64,000 bases of DNA, taken from an uncultured Clostridia bacterium (GTDB lineage: Bacteria > Bacillota > Clostridia > TANB77 > CAG-508). Below are positions 17,712 through 25,997 of this stretch, piece by piece. Under the pieces are notes generated by a model. That model made no database searches. It was not told the DNA's origin and was given only the letters and a program-made list of their open reading frames with translations. The translations under genes and the position numbers were made by a program. Every line of letters starts with the position of its first letter. The stretch's first letter is position 1. The stretch spans positions 62,001 to 126,000 of the forward strand of contig CAOTKV010000001.1 of assembly GCA_948530865.1 (NCBI GenBank). The letters are read 5' to 3'.

Positions 17712-18812
17712 ATGACAAGAAGAAGAATATATTTTTATGATCACGAACAAAATAAACTATATTCTACACCAGAGTTTAACGGAGATAAGGAAGAGTTTGT
17801 AAAATTTAGAAAAGCTGAAGATTCATGTGATAAAAATTTTAATGAAATTTTACAGGAATTTGAAGGAGTAAAAACACTTAAAGAATTTGAAATGGCATCA
17901 AATAAATCTCAAAGCTATTATCATTCTTTTTTAGGAGACACAATTCTTCCAATAGAGGAAAAAGAAAATGTAGAATATAATGATGAAATTTATATGGTAA
18001 ATAAAGATGGAAAAATATATCTATACAATCCAGAAGAATTAAATAGAGAATATCTTATAAATGTGGCAAATAAAGGAGAATTTATTTATAAAGATTTAAC
18101 TATGAAATGTGAAAAAATTTTCAGTAAAGTATTAGAAAGTTATCTATACTTTCTTGATATGTACCCAACGGAAAATATAATAACCAAACAATCTTATAGA
18201 TTAGGAACAATAGAAGATTTTCAAATAGAACCTACATTAGATAATAAGTTAAAGAAAGAAGTAGAAGAATATATTAATAAAATTGCTAAAATGAAAAGAA
18301 ACTTAGAAAAAGAGCCTACAAAATTAAAACTAATATATTCTCTTAATCATAATTATCCAGTAGCTTTTCAAAGTAATCTAGGGAATAAATATATCTTATA
18401 TAATGAGAGAGAATCATTTTCTATAATGAAAGTAGAACCACGAACTTTTGAATTTGAACATAACCTAGATTTACCAATAACAATAGGAAAAAAAACTTTA
18501 TTTCCAATATATGATACTTATTTAGAAAAATGTGTCTTTGATAAAAAACAAATAGATATTGAAGCATTAGAAATATCAGCTAAAATCAATGAATATATGG
18601 TAATTGGAAGTAATGATTTTAATGTGGGAACTATTAATAAAAATTTAAATTATATTTATGAAAATATATATAATAAAGACAAAATTAATGAATTCTTTTT
18701 CGAGAAATACAAAGATATGGAATATATCCAAGACCTTCAAAATAAATACTATAGTTTTCTTAATAATAAAGAAGAAATAGAAAATATTGAAAGTGAGGAG
18801 GAAGAAATGTGA
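17712..18812 (+). CDS. Acidic-tailed hypothetical protein, 366 aa
   Basis: ATG follows AGAGGT. Starts MTRRRIYFYDHEQNKLYSTP; a strand pair (YMVNKDGKIYLYNPEELNRE) recalls the read-out-like segments of the 7590 gene, but I cannot show homology. The last 100 residues are helical. Ends ENIESEEEEM; this end also encodes the GAGGAGG site of the next gene. Confidence 0.82.
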   Translation: MTRRRIYFYDHEQNKLYSTPEFNGDKEEFVKFRKAEDSCDKNFNEILQEFEGVKTLKEFEMASNKSQSYYHSFLGDTILPIEEKENVEYNDEIYMVNKDGKIYLYNPEELNREYLINVANKGEFIYKDLTMKCEKIFSKVLESYLYFLDMYPTENIITKQSYRLGTIEDFQIEPTLDNKLKKEVEEYINKIAKMKRNLEKEPTKLKLIYSLNHNYPVAFQSNLGNKYILYNERESFSIMKVEPRTFEFEHNLDLPITIGKKTLFPIYDTYLEKCVFDKKQIDIEALEISAKINEYMVIGSNDFNVGTINKNLNYIYENIYNKDKINEFFFEKYKDMEYIQDLQNKYYSFLNNKEEIENIESEEEEM

Positions 18813-19978
18813 GAATAGAAAACAAATATAATGATGTTTATTATACTACATGTGATGATGTTGGAGAAAATACAGGGGGATATTTTATACAATTTTATTC
18901 AGATCCAGATTTTATAGATGAAATTGATAATATGGTTTTGCATAAAGAAACAGAAGAAGTAAATAATCCTGAAAAATATATACATGAATACATAGTAAAT
19001 GAAAAGTTAGACTTATTAGTTGCTAGAAAAGCACTTGAAAATGGGATAAAAGATAATCCTAAAATACTAGAAGTTATTGACATGTTTATGAATAATGGAG
19101 ACAATAAAGCACTTGAACAATTATATGCAATAACTAAAGATAAATTATTAGAGATTCTTATTACATGGAAAGTGGAATATGGAGATATTATAGATGATCC
19201 AAAAACTAATATCAGTTATATGTATAATGATATTATAGGATATGTATGGGACAAATATGGATTAAATGAAATGACACAAAGAATAAAAGGAACTACAATG
19301 ATAAAAAAAGAATTAGAAGAAAAGATTGTTAGTACATTTGAAAATCAATTAAACACAAATAGAAATAAATTTGAATTAAACAAAGATATAGAGTTAGCTG
19401 ATTATTCAATTACTGAATTAAATTATCTTGTATCTAAAAATATTATTAAAGTATCTAATATATCTAATTTAAAATTTAGGTTGGAACAAAAATATATTGA
19501 TCGCTTTTTAGAAAAAAAGTGGGAGGATCTTACAGATATACCCTTTATAGAAAAAAAGGGTGAAGAAATACTAGATGGTACATATTGGGATTTTACAAAA
19601 GGACTAACAACTAAAGAAGATATTTGGCACTATTTTGACCATAACTACTCAAAAGGTGTACATTTTTTACTATATGAATTAGATAATAGCCAAATAGAGA
19701 GTACACAAGAATTAGTTGATATTATAAAAAATATGGAAAAAATAGATATACTTAAAATAAAAACTAGTGCTGAATCTTTAGATTTAGCAAATACATTTTT
19801 TACATTTGAACTAAAAAGAGCAATTTTAGATAAACTAGAAGTAATCGAAATGAATCATCTTCAAGAAAAAATGTCATACGAAGAGATTAAAACAGATATT
19901 ATAGATACCATTAGTGAAATATCCGAATTATATGGAGTTAAAATTGAAGATACTGAAGAAGATGAAGTTAGGGAATAA
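18809..19978 (+). CDS. Acidic-tailed hypothetical protein, 389 aa, GTG start
   Basis: GTG at 18809 lies in a GTGA overlap with the previous stop, 7 bases after GAGGAGGA. Largely helical (KLDLLVARKALENGIKDNPK, KIKTSAESLDLANTFFTFEL). Ends EDTEEDEVRE. It closes the second transcription segment; the next gene has its own promoter cassette. Confidence 0.82.
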   Translation: MRIENKYNDVYYTTCDDVGENTGGYFIQFYSDPDFIDEIDNMVLHKETEEVNNPEKYIHEYIVNEKLDLLVARKALENGIKDNPKILEVIDMFMNNGDNKALEQLYAITKDKLLEILITWKVEYGDIIDDPKTNISYMYNDIIGYVWDKYGLNEMTQRIKGTTMIKKELEEKIVSTFENQLNTNRNKFELNKDIELADYSITELNYLVSKNIIKVSNISNLKFRLEQKYIDRFLEKKWEDLTDIPFIEKKGEEILDGTYWDFTKGLTTKEDIWHYFDHNYSKGVHFLLYELDNSQIESTQELVDIIKNMEKIDILKIKTSAESLDLANTFFTFELKRAILDKLEVIEMNHLQEKMSYEEIKTDIIDTISEISELYGVKIEDTEEDEVRE

Positions 19979-19986
19979 AAAGGGAA

Positions 19987-20015
19987 TTGAAAGCTCAAAT
20001 ACAAGTATTTATAAT
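19987..20015 (+). promoter_or_regulatory. Promoter, cassette copy 2
   Basis: TTGAAA at 19987-19992, a 17-base spacer and perfect TATAAT at 20010-20015. The GGGAATTGAAA start and the hairpin that follows repeat the arrangement at 4470. Confidence 0.7.
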
Positions 20016-20024
20016 AATATTATG

Positions 20025-20060
20025 AAGTTATAGGTTTGTACACGCATAAACTTATAACTT
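20025..20060 (+). promoter_or_regulatory. 5'-terminal hairpin of the second cassette
   Basis: The arms 20025-20037 and 20048-20060 pair over 13 bp with one G-U; the loop is 10 bases. Predicted transcription starts about 3 bases before it. The following bases (TTAATTTTAT) are too weak for clear termination, so a 5' stabiliser or attenuator is more likely. The arms contain AACTTATAA, as in the 4508 hairpin. Confidence 0.55.
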
Positions 20061-20088
20061 TTAATTTTATATAAAGAGGAATTTGTAA

Positions 20089-21054
20089 ATGATTTTTGTA
20101 TTAGGAAATAAAGATTTATTATTGAAATCAAAATATTATAAACCAGAAAATAATTGGGATTATCCATTAGAAGAATTGGACCATGTAATAAATGAAAATA
20201 CAGATAATGACATGATATATGTTGTTGCAGATGATAAAAGAATCTATGAGACATCTTGCAAAAGAGAAAACTTACTAAAATTGTATAAAGACTTAAATCA
20301 AGAAATAAAATTAAGAGATTTTGAAATGGCTGCTTTAAGTGTTTCTATCAAATATTATGTTAAAGCTGGTATTGATGTTGCAAAAGCAAAATTAAATAAA
20401 TGGCAAGAAGAAATGTCAAATTACAATCCTAATATTGATGAAATCCTAAAAGATTTTAAAATAATAATAGAACCTATTGAAACATATAGAAATAGTAAAA
20501 GAAAGTTTGATGTAAGGCTTACAGAAAAAGCAAGTACAGTTGTTACAATAGAGGCAACTTCTAAAGAAGAAGCCTTAGAAAATGCTATGCAACAATACAA
20601 CGATAGAGAAATAACATTTGATTATGAAGATTATGAGGAAATAGATGTAAAAGCAACTGAAAAAATTGATATTAATGTACCTGAAGTTAGTTTATCTGGT
20701 AATTTATATTTTTCATTTGATGGAATACGAGACTGGGAAAAATTAAAAAAATCTAATATAAAAGATTTAGAATCTGATGGAGAACTTATAACAATGCAAA
20801 TGGATAAAGTTGATGAAAATCCTTTAAATGTTGCATTAATATCAGAAGAAGGCAGATTATATCTTATATCTTATTTGTATGATAATAAAGAATGTAAAAC
20901 AGATAATTTAACAAGTGATCCTATAAATGATGAAATAATGAAAAGTGAAGAAAGTTTAAAAGATTATATGATGAATTATTTTATAAATGTATATGTAGAG
21001 AACATGGATTTAATTAATAATTTTTACAATCAGGAAGAAGAGGAGGAAATGTAA
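20089..21054 (+). CDS. DpnD/PcfM-like segment protein with acidic tail, 321 aa
   Basis: ATG follows AGAGGA. Residues about 143-190 (RKFDVRLTEKASTVVTIEAT, EEALENAMQQYNDREITFDY, EDYEE) match DpnD/PcfM, here embedded in the middle rather than at the N-terminus as in the 14565 gene. The front part (LGNKDLLLKSKYYKPENNWD) and the C-terminal 130 residues are not recognised. Ends YNQEEEEEM. First gene of the second cassette. Confidence 0.83.
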   Translation: MIFVLGNKDLLLKSKYYKPENNWDYPLEELDHVINENTDNDMIYVVADDKRIYETSCKRENLLKLYKDLNQEIKLRDFEMAALSVSIKYYVKAGIDVAKAKLNKWQEEMSNYNPNIDEILKDFKIIIEPIETYRNSKRKFDVRLTEKASTVVTIEATSKEEALENAMQQYNDREITFDYEDYEEIDVKATEKIDINVPEVSLSGNLYFSFDGIRDWEKLKKSNIKDLESDGELITMQMDKVDENPLNVALISEEGRLYLISYLYDNKECKTDNLTSDPINDEIMKSEESLKDYMMNYFINVYVENMDLINNFYNQEEEEEM

Positions 21055-21055
21055 A

Positions 21056-21304
21056 TTGGAAAGTGATAGAGATTATATAATGTTTGTTTTAGGTTATGAT
21101 TTATTAAATAAAGAGTTCTCAAATAGTTCCAATCCAGAATGCGATATTGTTTATGATAAGTGTAAACAAATAGCAGAAGACTTTTTAAAATCTGATTATA
21201 ATTTAACAACAGAAAGTCTATATGAAGCCTTAGTTGTATATATAGATGAAAAGAATCATCTTAAATTTTTTGAAAATGAAGAAGAAAATGAAAGAGAAAC
21301 ATAG
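21056..21304 (+). CDS. Small acidic-tailed protein, 82 aa, TTG start
   Basis: TTG 21056 lies 1 base after the upstream stop and behind GAGGAGG. Short helical protein (CDIVYDKCKQIAEDFLKSDY, TESLYEALVVYIDEK). Ends ENEEENERET. Unrecognised. Confidence 0.72.
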   Translation: MESDRDYIMFVLGYDLLNKEFSNSSNPECDIVYDKCKQIAEDFLKSDYNLTTESLYEALVVYIDEKNHLKFFENEEENERET

Positions 21305-21315
21305 GAGGTAAAGAT

Positions 21316-21732
21316 TTGAATACATTAAAGAGTTTAAAATTGAATGAAGTAGATATAGAAGATACTGAAGTTGAAATACCAGGATGTTGTTTTTCTATTG
21401 ACTATGATAATTTAAATGAAGAAGATTCTTACAATATGCTTTTAGAGATTATTGCCGAAAAGGTTGAAGTAGTTAATTATAATGAAAAAACCAATGTAGC
21501 AACTTTAGACTTATCTGGCTTTGTGTATGAAAATTTTAATGTACTTGATAATATAATTGATATTCCTTGTCATGATCCACAAGATGAATACCTTAACATT
21601 ATAGTTGCTATGATTAATGGATATGAAGGAAAACCCTACTATGATGCTTTTTTAGAAGCATATAAAGAAAATAAATTTGTTGATTCAAATACAGAGAATA
21701 AAAATGAAGAAAGTAATGAGGTTGAAATATAA
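21316..21732 (+). CDS. Acidic-tailed hypothetical protein, 138 aa, TTG start
   Basis: TTG follows TAGGAGGT by 7 bases. Acidic throughout (NEVDIEDTEVEIPGCCFSID) with a strand-rich middle and a C-terminal helix. Ends ESNEVEI. No family recognised. Confidence 0.75.
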   Translation: MNTLKSLKLNEVDIEDTEVEIPGCCFSIDYDNLNEEDSYNMLLEIIAEKVEVVNYNEKTNVATLDLSGFVYENFNVLDNIIDIPCHDPQDEYLNIIVAMINGYEGKPYYDAFLEAYKENKFVDSNTENKNEESNEVEI

Positions 21733-21734
21733 CA

Positions 21735-22529
21735 ATGGATAAAATAAGAAAAATACAAATAAAAACCTTATTTAATGGTTGGAAAGATGTAACATATGAA
21801 CAAGCTAAAAGATGTGTACAAAATTGGATGCAAGGAATTGTAACCAAAAGTGAGCAAGAAAAAATAGATTATATAAATACAGAAAAAATTAAAGAAATTA
21901 CAGTAGATGACATATTAAGATATGAAGAAGAACAACATATAATTTTTAAAAGAAACCTATCTCTATGGCAAGATGGAATAGAGTTTGCAAAGAATAGAAT
22001 AGAAACATTCTACAATAAACAAAAAGATTCAGAAGATATAAAGTACATAACCATAAAAGAAGTTGGAGAAAAGCACTCAATAAGATTGGCAAATCTAATG
22101 TTTGAATTAGGATATGGAGAATGGGTATTTAGAGATTATGAAAAACTAGAAGAAATGCAGAAACAAATAATTGAAATTTTACGAGATGATGAAGGGATTG
22201 ATGAAATATTAAATAAGAAGCAAATAACAAAGGAAATTCTTTATGAACAAATAAAGGGTAATATTTTAGAAAATGAAATAAATGATTGTATTAATGATAA
22301 GAAAAATTATGATGAATTTATTAAAAATAAACTAGATGAATATTTACAAGATGGATGGTTAAAACAGAATGAGTTTGATTTTCTAAATAATAATTTACTC
22401 AAATTGTCAGAAAAATGTTTTTCAGAATTGAAAGATAATATGAGTTTAGAAGAAGAATTAAATATGATAGATAAAAATATACGAGCTATGTTAGAAGCAT
22501 TATCAGAAAATTTAGAAGAAGAGAGGTAA
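21735..22529 (+). CDS. Hypothetical protein sharing a domain with the 5489 gene, 264 aa
   Basis: ATG lies 2 bases after the upstream stop; GAGGT supplies the ribosome site. Residues about 98-160 (TIKEVGEKHSIRLANLMFEL, GYGEWVFRDYEKLEEMQKQI) align with the 5489 protein, with matching order of E-x-G, S-I-x-L-A-N-x-M-F and a following IIEI helix. Mostly helical. Ends SENLEEER. Function unknown. Confidence 0.82.
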   Translation: MDKIRKIQIKTLFNGWKDVTYEQAKRCVQNWMQGIVTKSEQEKIDYINTEKIKEITVDDILRYEEEQHIIFKRNLSLWQDGIEFAKNRIETFYNKQKDSEDIKYITIKEVGEKHSIRLANLMFELGYGEWVFRDYEKLEEMQKQIIEILRDDEGIDEILNKKQITKEILYEQIKGNILENEINDCINDKKNYDEFIKNKLDEYLQDGWLKQNEFDFLNNNLLKLSEKCFSELKDNMSLEEELNMIDKNIRAMLEALSENLEEER

Positions 22530-22534
22530 AACAA

Positions 22535-22726
22535 ATGGAACAAAAAAGAAAAGAAGAAATATTTAATAAACTAGTGGGTTATGTTTCTGAACATTGTAGT
22601 ACAGAAGAAGATGAGTACATTGCATTTACAAAAATAATAGGTTTAACAAAAGAAGAAATGAATGAATTAGGTATTGAGTTTGAAAAAAATTATAGTGAAC
22701 TAGAAGATGAACAAGAAAGAGATTAG
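22535..22726 (+). CDS. Small acidic-tailed protein, 63 aa
   Basis: Helical protein (KEEIFNKLVGYVSEHCSTEE, GLTKEEMNELGIEF) with a ribosome site AGAGG just upstream. The L-T-K-E-E-x-x-E-L-G-I turn looks like one in small mobile-element proteins of Clostridia (memory, unnamed). Ends LEDEQERD. Confidence 0.75.
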   Translation: MEQKRKEEIFNKLVGYVSEHCSTEEDEYIAFTKIIGLTKEEMNELGIEFEKNYSELEDEQERD

Positions 22727-22728
22727 AT

Positions 22729-23064
22729 ATGAAATTAGAGGAGATATTGAAAAAATTACAAATATATACTAATATTCCAAGACTACAATTTCAGTTTGAA
22801 ACAGATGAATATGTATATATGGCTGATACAATGGATCAAGTTAATTATATATTACAAAATTTAGAACTTATAGAAGGTGGAAAACAAAATTTAAAAAAAT
22901 ACAAGGATGATAAGGAAACTATATCTAATATCAAAGAAGGACTGAAGTATTATGAAGAAGCAATAGAAAAAAGCATGGAAAATTTAAAAGAAAATTACTT
23001 AAAACATTGCAACAAATTAGATAGATTAGCACAAATAGAGGAGGAAGAAAATGGATTACTATAA
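22729..23064 (+). CDS. Acidic-tailed helical protein, 111 aa
   Basis: Starts 2 bases after the upstream stop. Predicted helices with hydrophobic spacing (GLKYYEEAIEKSMENLKENY) suggest a coiled coil or helical bundle. Ends AQIEEEENGLL; its last 14 bases overlap the next gene and contain GAGGAGGA. Confidence 0.78.
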   Translation: MKLEEILKKLQIYTNIPRLQFQFETDEYVYMADTMDQVNYILQNLELIEGGKQNLKKYKDDKETISNIKEGLKYYEEAIEKSMENLKENYLKHCNKLDRLAQIEEEENGLL

Positions 23065-23680
23065 ATATGTAGAATTAGATGAGAATGATTTTAAAGGTGA
23101 AATAGCATCTATATTTAAATTAGATTTAGAGAGAGACCTTTTTGATATACAAGAAGATGTTTTTAATATTTTGCAGAATAAAGAAGTGTTAGAATTAGAA
23201 GAAAAAAAGGATATAACATTAAATAAATTAAAAATAGAAGAAACTACATGCTTTTATATTTCTAAGAAAGAAACTGATAAAGGATATTCTTTTCGTATAT
23301 TTGATAATTATGATATGGCGAAGAGTGAGTATGATTTATATGTAAAAACAAAAACAATGACAGATTGGCATAATTCAAAAACAACATATTTTGATGATTT
23401 TTTCAAAGCAGGAGACCTCGTAAGTGAAGATATAGTAAATGACTTTCTAAATTCAGTACCACCAGTAACACATTATGAAACATTTATACAAGCAGGAGAA
23501 CCATATGGTGAAAGATTTGATACTGAAGATAACAAATGGAAAGAAACATATACAACTTTTGAAAAAGAAGCTGCACATTGGATTTATAAAGGAAACTGCT
23601 TTAAAAATAAAAATGTAGATCAAACACATATAAATAAGCCACCATATATGTGTGAAGATGAAGAGACTGAAGAAAGGTAA
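23051..23680 (+). CDS. Acidic-tailed hypothetical protein, 209 aa
   Basis: Starts inside the end of the previous gene, behind GAGGAGGA. The C-terminal half (NSVPPVTHYETFIQAGEPYG, then YTTFEKEAAHWIYKGNCF) has the look of a recurring module in mobile-element proteins; I know no function. Ends CEDEETEER. Confidence 0.82.
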   Translation: MDYYKYVELDENDFKGEIASIFKLDLERDLFDIQEDVFNILQNKEVLELEEKKDITLNKLKIEETTCFYISKKETDKGYSFRIFDNYDMAKSEYDLYVKTKTMTDWHNSKTTYFDDFFKAGDLVSEDIVNDFLNSVPPVTHYETFIQAGEPYGERFDTEDNKWKETYTTFEKEAAHWIYKGNCFKNKNVDQTHINKPPYMCEDEETEER

Positions 23681-23687
23681 AAAAACG

Positions 23688-24122
23688 ATGGAAAAGAATA
23701 AAGAAATATTTAAAATAGTAGATAATTTAGAAGACTATACAGGTGATAAACTTTTATTAAAAGATAATGAAATAATTTCTAGTTTTAGGAAAAATGGATA
23801 CTTAATAACTATTGAAGTCAATGGAGAAGTAGAGATTGAAAATAAAAAAGGCATAGAAATCCCTTTATATGATGATGAGTTAAAAAAAGCTATTGAAGAT
23901 GGAACATTTCAAAATAAGTATAATGTTATTCATAATAATTGGCTTGAAATATGCTATTATGAGGAAATGGAGAATGGAGAAGATGATTATTTAAATTGTG
24001 ATAGTGAAGTATATTATGGGATAGATGAAATAGGAGGAAATAAAGAAGAGATAAAACAAATTTTGAAAGATTGGTTGGAGGATTATATAAAAGAGAATCA
24101 AGAAGAGGAAGAAATGGAATAA
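23688..24122 (+). CDS. Acidic-tailed hypothetical protein, 144 aa
   Basis: I take ATG 23688 (AAAGG 10 bases upstream), 7 bases after the previous stop, over the in-frame ATG at 23652 that lies within the upstream gene. Alternating strands (LLLKDNEIISSFRKNGYLIT, IEVNGEVEIENKKGIEIPLY) and a C-terminal helix. Ends NQEEEEME. Unrecognised. Confidence 0.78.
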   Translation: MEKNKEIFKIVDNLEDYTGDKLLLKDNEIISSFRKNGYLITIEVNGEVEIENKKGIEIPLYDDELKKAIEDGTFQNKYNVIHNNWLEICYYEEMENGEDDYLNCDSEVYYGIDEIGGNKEEIKQILKDWLEDYIKENQEEEEME

Positions 24123-24146
24123 ATTTAGAATAATGAAGTGATTATA

Positions 24147-24704
24147 ATGAAAAAAGAATATATTATTAAGTTTAAAGATTCACAAGCATACATAAAAAGT
24201 TTAGAAAGCAAAACTGATATGTACACTTTTGATATAAAAAATGCTAAAAGATATGAAAAAGAAGATGCAGAAAATATTATAAAAAATAAGAATGAACTTG
24301 AAGTTGTAAATTATCAAAAAGAGTTATACAAATCAAAAAATGAAGGTTTTAAATTGTTTGCAAAAGCACTTATAGTACAAGAAAATGATGATATTTCAAA
24401 TGAAGATATTGAACTGTTTGAAAAAGAAGTAAAAAGTGATGGAATGTATGTTGCTTGCAGTAGTCTAAAGAATAAATATCCTCAAAATATTTTAATAAAT
24501 GAAATGGAAAGAATATCTCAAAAATTAGAATTTAGAACTCATTGTGATAAAAAGCCAGAATTATATAAGAATTATAAAGAAATATGCAAGGAATATGATT
24601 ATGATGATGAAAGGCAATTAGAAATTTTAAAACTAACATTTTATGAAAAATATATCACAAGAGATATAACTGAAGAAGATGAAATTGAATTACAAGAAGA
24701 TTAG
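24147..24704 (+). CDS. Acidic-tailed hypothetical protein, 185 aa
   Basis: ATG 24147 is preferred to an in-frame GTG at 24138; neither has a strong ribosome site. N-terminal beta-alpha unit (KEYIIKFKDSQAYIKSLESK) then mainly helical. It contains two cysteine-bearing stretches (YVACSSLKNKYP, FRTHCDKKPE). Ends TEEDEIELQED. Unrecognised. Confidence 0.78.
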   Translation: MKKEYIIKFKDSQAYIKSLESKTDMYTFDIKNAKRYEKEDAENIIKNKNELEVVNYQKELYKSKNEGFKLFAKALIVQENDDISNEDIELFEKEVKSDGMYVACSSLKNKYPQNILINEMERISQKLEFRTHCDKKPELYKNYKEICKEYDYDDERQLEILKLTFYEKYITRDITEEDEIELQED

Positions 24705-24715
24705 GATGTGAAAGT

Positions 24716-25054
24716 ATGAAGAAGAAAGAATATAAAGATGTAACATATGGTATGAAATATAAAGAATTTTCAAAAATTTTAAGTAGAAAAATGATGCTCG
24801 TAAAAGATTGCAAAGGATATGAAAAATTTAAAGCTGATATAAAAATATTAAGAGATAGTAGAGAAAACTGTGGTAATGCAACATTACTTGCAAATCATTG
24901 GATGAGATCTATATGTAATATGTCTAAACAAGAATTAATTAAATTAGTAGATAATTATCAAGAAGGATACTTCAATCCATATCAGTTTTCAGCAGAACAG
25001 GAGGAAACTAATTTGAATAATGAAAATGAGGAGGAAGAAGAAAATGAATTATAA
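24716..25054 (+). CDS. Acidic-tailed protein, 112 aa
   Basis: ATG follows AGGATG. The core is basic (YKEFSKILSRKMMLVKDCKG, DIKILRDSRENCGNATLLAN), in contrast with its very acidic end NENEEEEENEL; a basic body with an acidic tail could suit a nucleic-acid binder with a self-masking tail (inference). The 3' end overlaps the next gene by 11 bases. Confidence 0.78.
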   Translation: MKKKEYKDVTYGMKYKEFSKILSRKMMLVKDCKGYEKFKADIKILRDSRENCGNATLLANHWMRSICNMSKQELIKLVDNYQEGYFNPYQFSAEQEETNLNNENEEEEENEL

Positions 25055-25643
25055 TGCTTTAGCAGTATGCCAAAGTCCTAATGAAAAGCCTTTTATTGTT
25101 TCAATTTATACATATTTTGATAAAGATGTTGTAATTTCAAATTTAGAAAGATTTAAAAGAAAATATAAAGATACAGAAATAAAAGTTCTTTCAAGTTGGA
25201 TAGAAAAAAAAGAAATAATAGATATTAGAGAACTGTTTTATAAAAGAATTTGCGAGAATTATATAAAAACAATGGATACACAAGTATTGTTTCAAAGTCC
25301 TCAAAATAATAACTCAATCGTTCATGCTTATATTAGAGATGAAGCTATAGACTTAAAATATGAAAAGAAGATAAATCTTCAAAATTATAAAGAATATTTA
25401 AATGGTGAAGAATCTGTTTATGAATATGATACATATGAAGATTTTTATGAAGCATTTGTAAAAGATTTCATATTGGAGGATATAAGAGATTTAGGATTAT
25501 TTAATGGAAAAAATAATGAATGGGATTTTTATATATCTTATAATGATATGATATTATTAGGAATGGAAGATGAAATAAATAAAAGCATTGAAGAAGAAAT
25601 TGCAGAAGACTTAAAAAAAGAAAATGATGAAGAAGAACAGTAA
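25044..25643 (+). CDS. Acidic-tailed hypothetical protein, 199 aa, last gene of the array
   Basis: ATG 25044 lies behind GAGGAGGA inside the previous gene; an in-frame ATG at 25020 is further upstream with no ribosome site. N-terminal beta-alpha unit (MNYNALAVCQSPNEKPFIVS, then FDKDVVISNLERFKRKY). Ends KKENDEEEQ. After it the plus-strand array stops and the chromosome resumes at yebC. Confidence 0.82.
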   Translation: MNYNALAVCQSPNEKPFIVSIYTYFDKDVVISNLERFKRKYKDTEIKVLSSWIEKKEIIDIRELFYKRICENYIKTMDTQVLFQSPQNNNSIVHAYIRDEAIDLKYEKKINLQNYKEYLNGEESVYEYDTYEDFYEAFVKDFILEDIRDLGLFNGKNNEWDFYISYNDMILLGMEDEINKSIEEEIAEDLKKENDEEEQ

Positions 25644-25997
25644 ACATAAAATAATGTAAATTTAGATGCCCTCATACAACTAGAATTAGTAAAATACAAA
25701 TTTTATTTGTAAAAAGACTACACAAATAAAAAATAATATGATACAATAAAAAACGAAAATTATAAAAAGCACATTGAAATGTATGAAACGAATGTTTATC
25801 AAAAATGAAAAAACAATTTGACATAATATTTTTTGGAGCAATTTTGGTGCAATTTTGGTGCAATCGTTTCAACACAGAACTACCAAAACCCACTAAAATC
25901 AACAAAGTTCAACAAAGCAAAAAAATGAGCAAATCAAGTGGTTAGAGGCTCGAAAGCCTTGAAAATAGATAGAAAAATTAAAAAGGAGGAAGAAGAA
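25644..25997 (+). other. Gene-free junction between the accessory array and the chromosome
   Basis: 354 bp with no credible gene. It holds a weak hairpin (ACAAAT/ATTTGT, 25696-25710), three tandem 11-bp repeats (25830-25862), a doubled CAACAAAG motif near 25900-25918 and an inverted repeat AGGCT/AGCCT (25946-25959). Coding style changes sharply across it: acidic-tailed unknowns to the left, conserved housekeeping genes to the right. It is the likely site of an element end (att), but without the other end the core cannot be fixed. Confidence 0.4.
25830..25862 (+). repeat. Three tandem 11-bp repeats at the putative element end
   Basis: Units TTTTTGGAGCA, ATTTTGGTGCA and ATTTTGGTGCA lie head to tail. 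One unit is about one helical turn, so bound proteins would sit on one DNA face, as in recombinase arm sites or iterons. Confidence 0.6.

Noticed and set aside
2460..25643. Acidic tails as a pure by-product of overlapping ribosome sites
   Set aside because: About half of the tailed genes have the next ribosome site after their stop codon, so overlap alone does not explain the tails.
25672..25905. Minus-strand open frame of 77 codons as an integrase remnant
   Set aside because: No ribosome site, no catalytic R-H-R-Y motif, low-complexity composition; part of it is just the 11-bp repeats.
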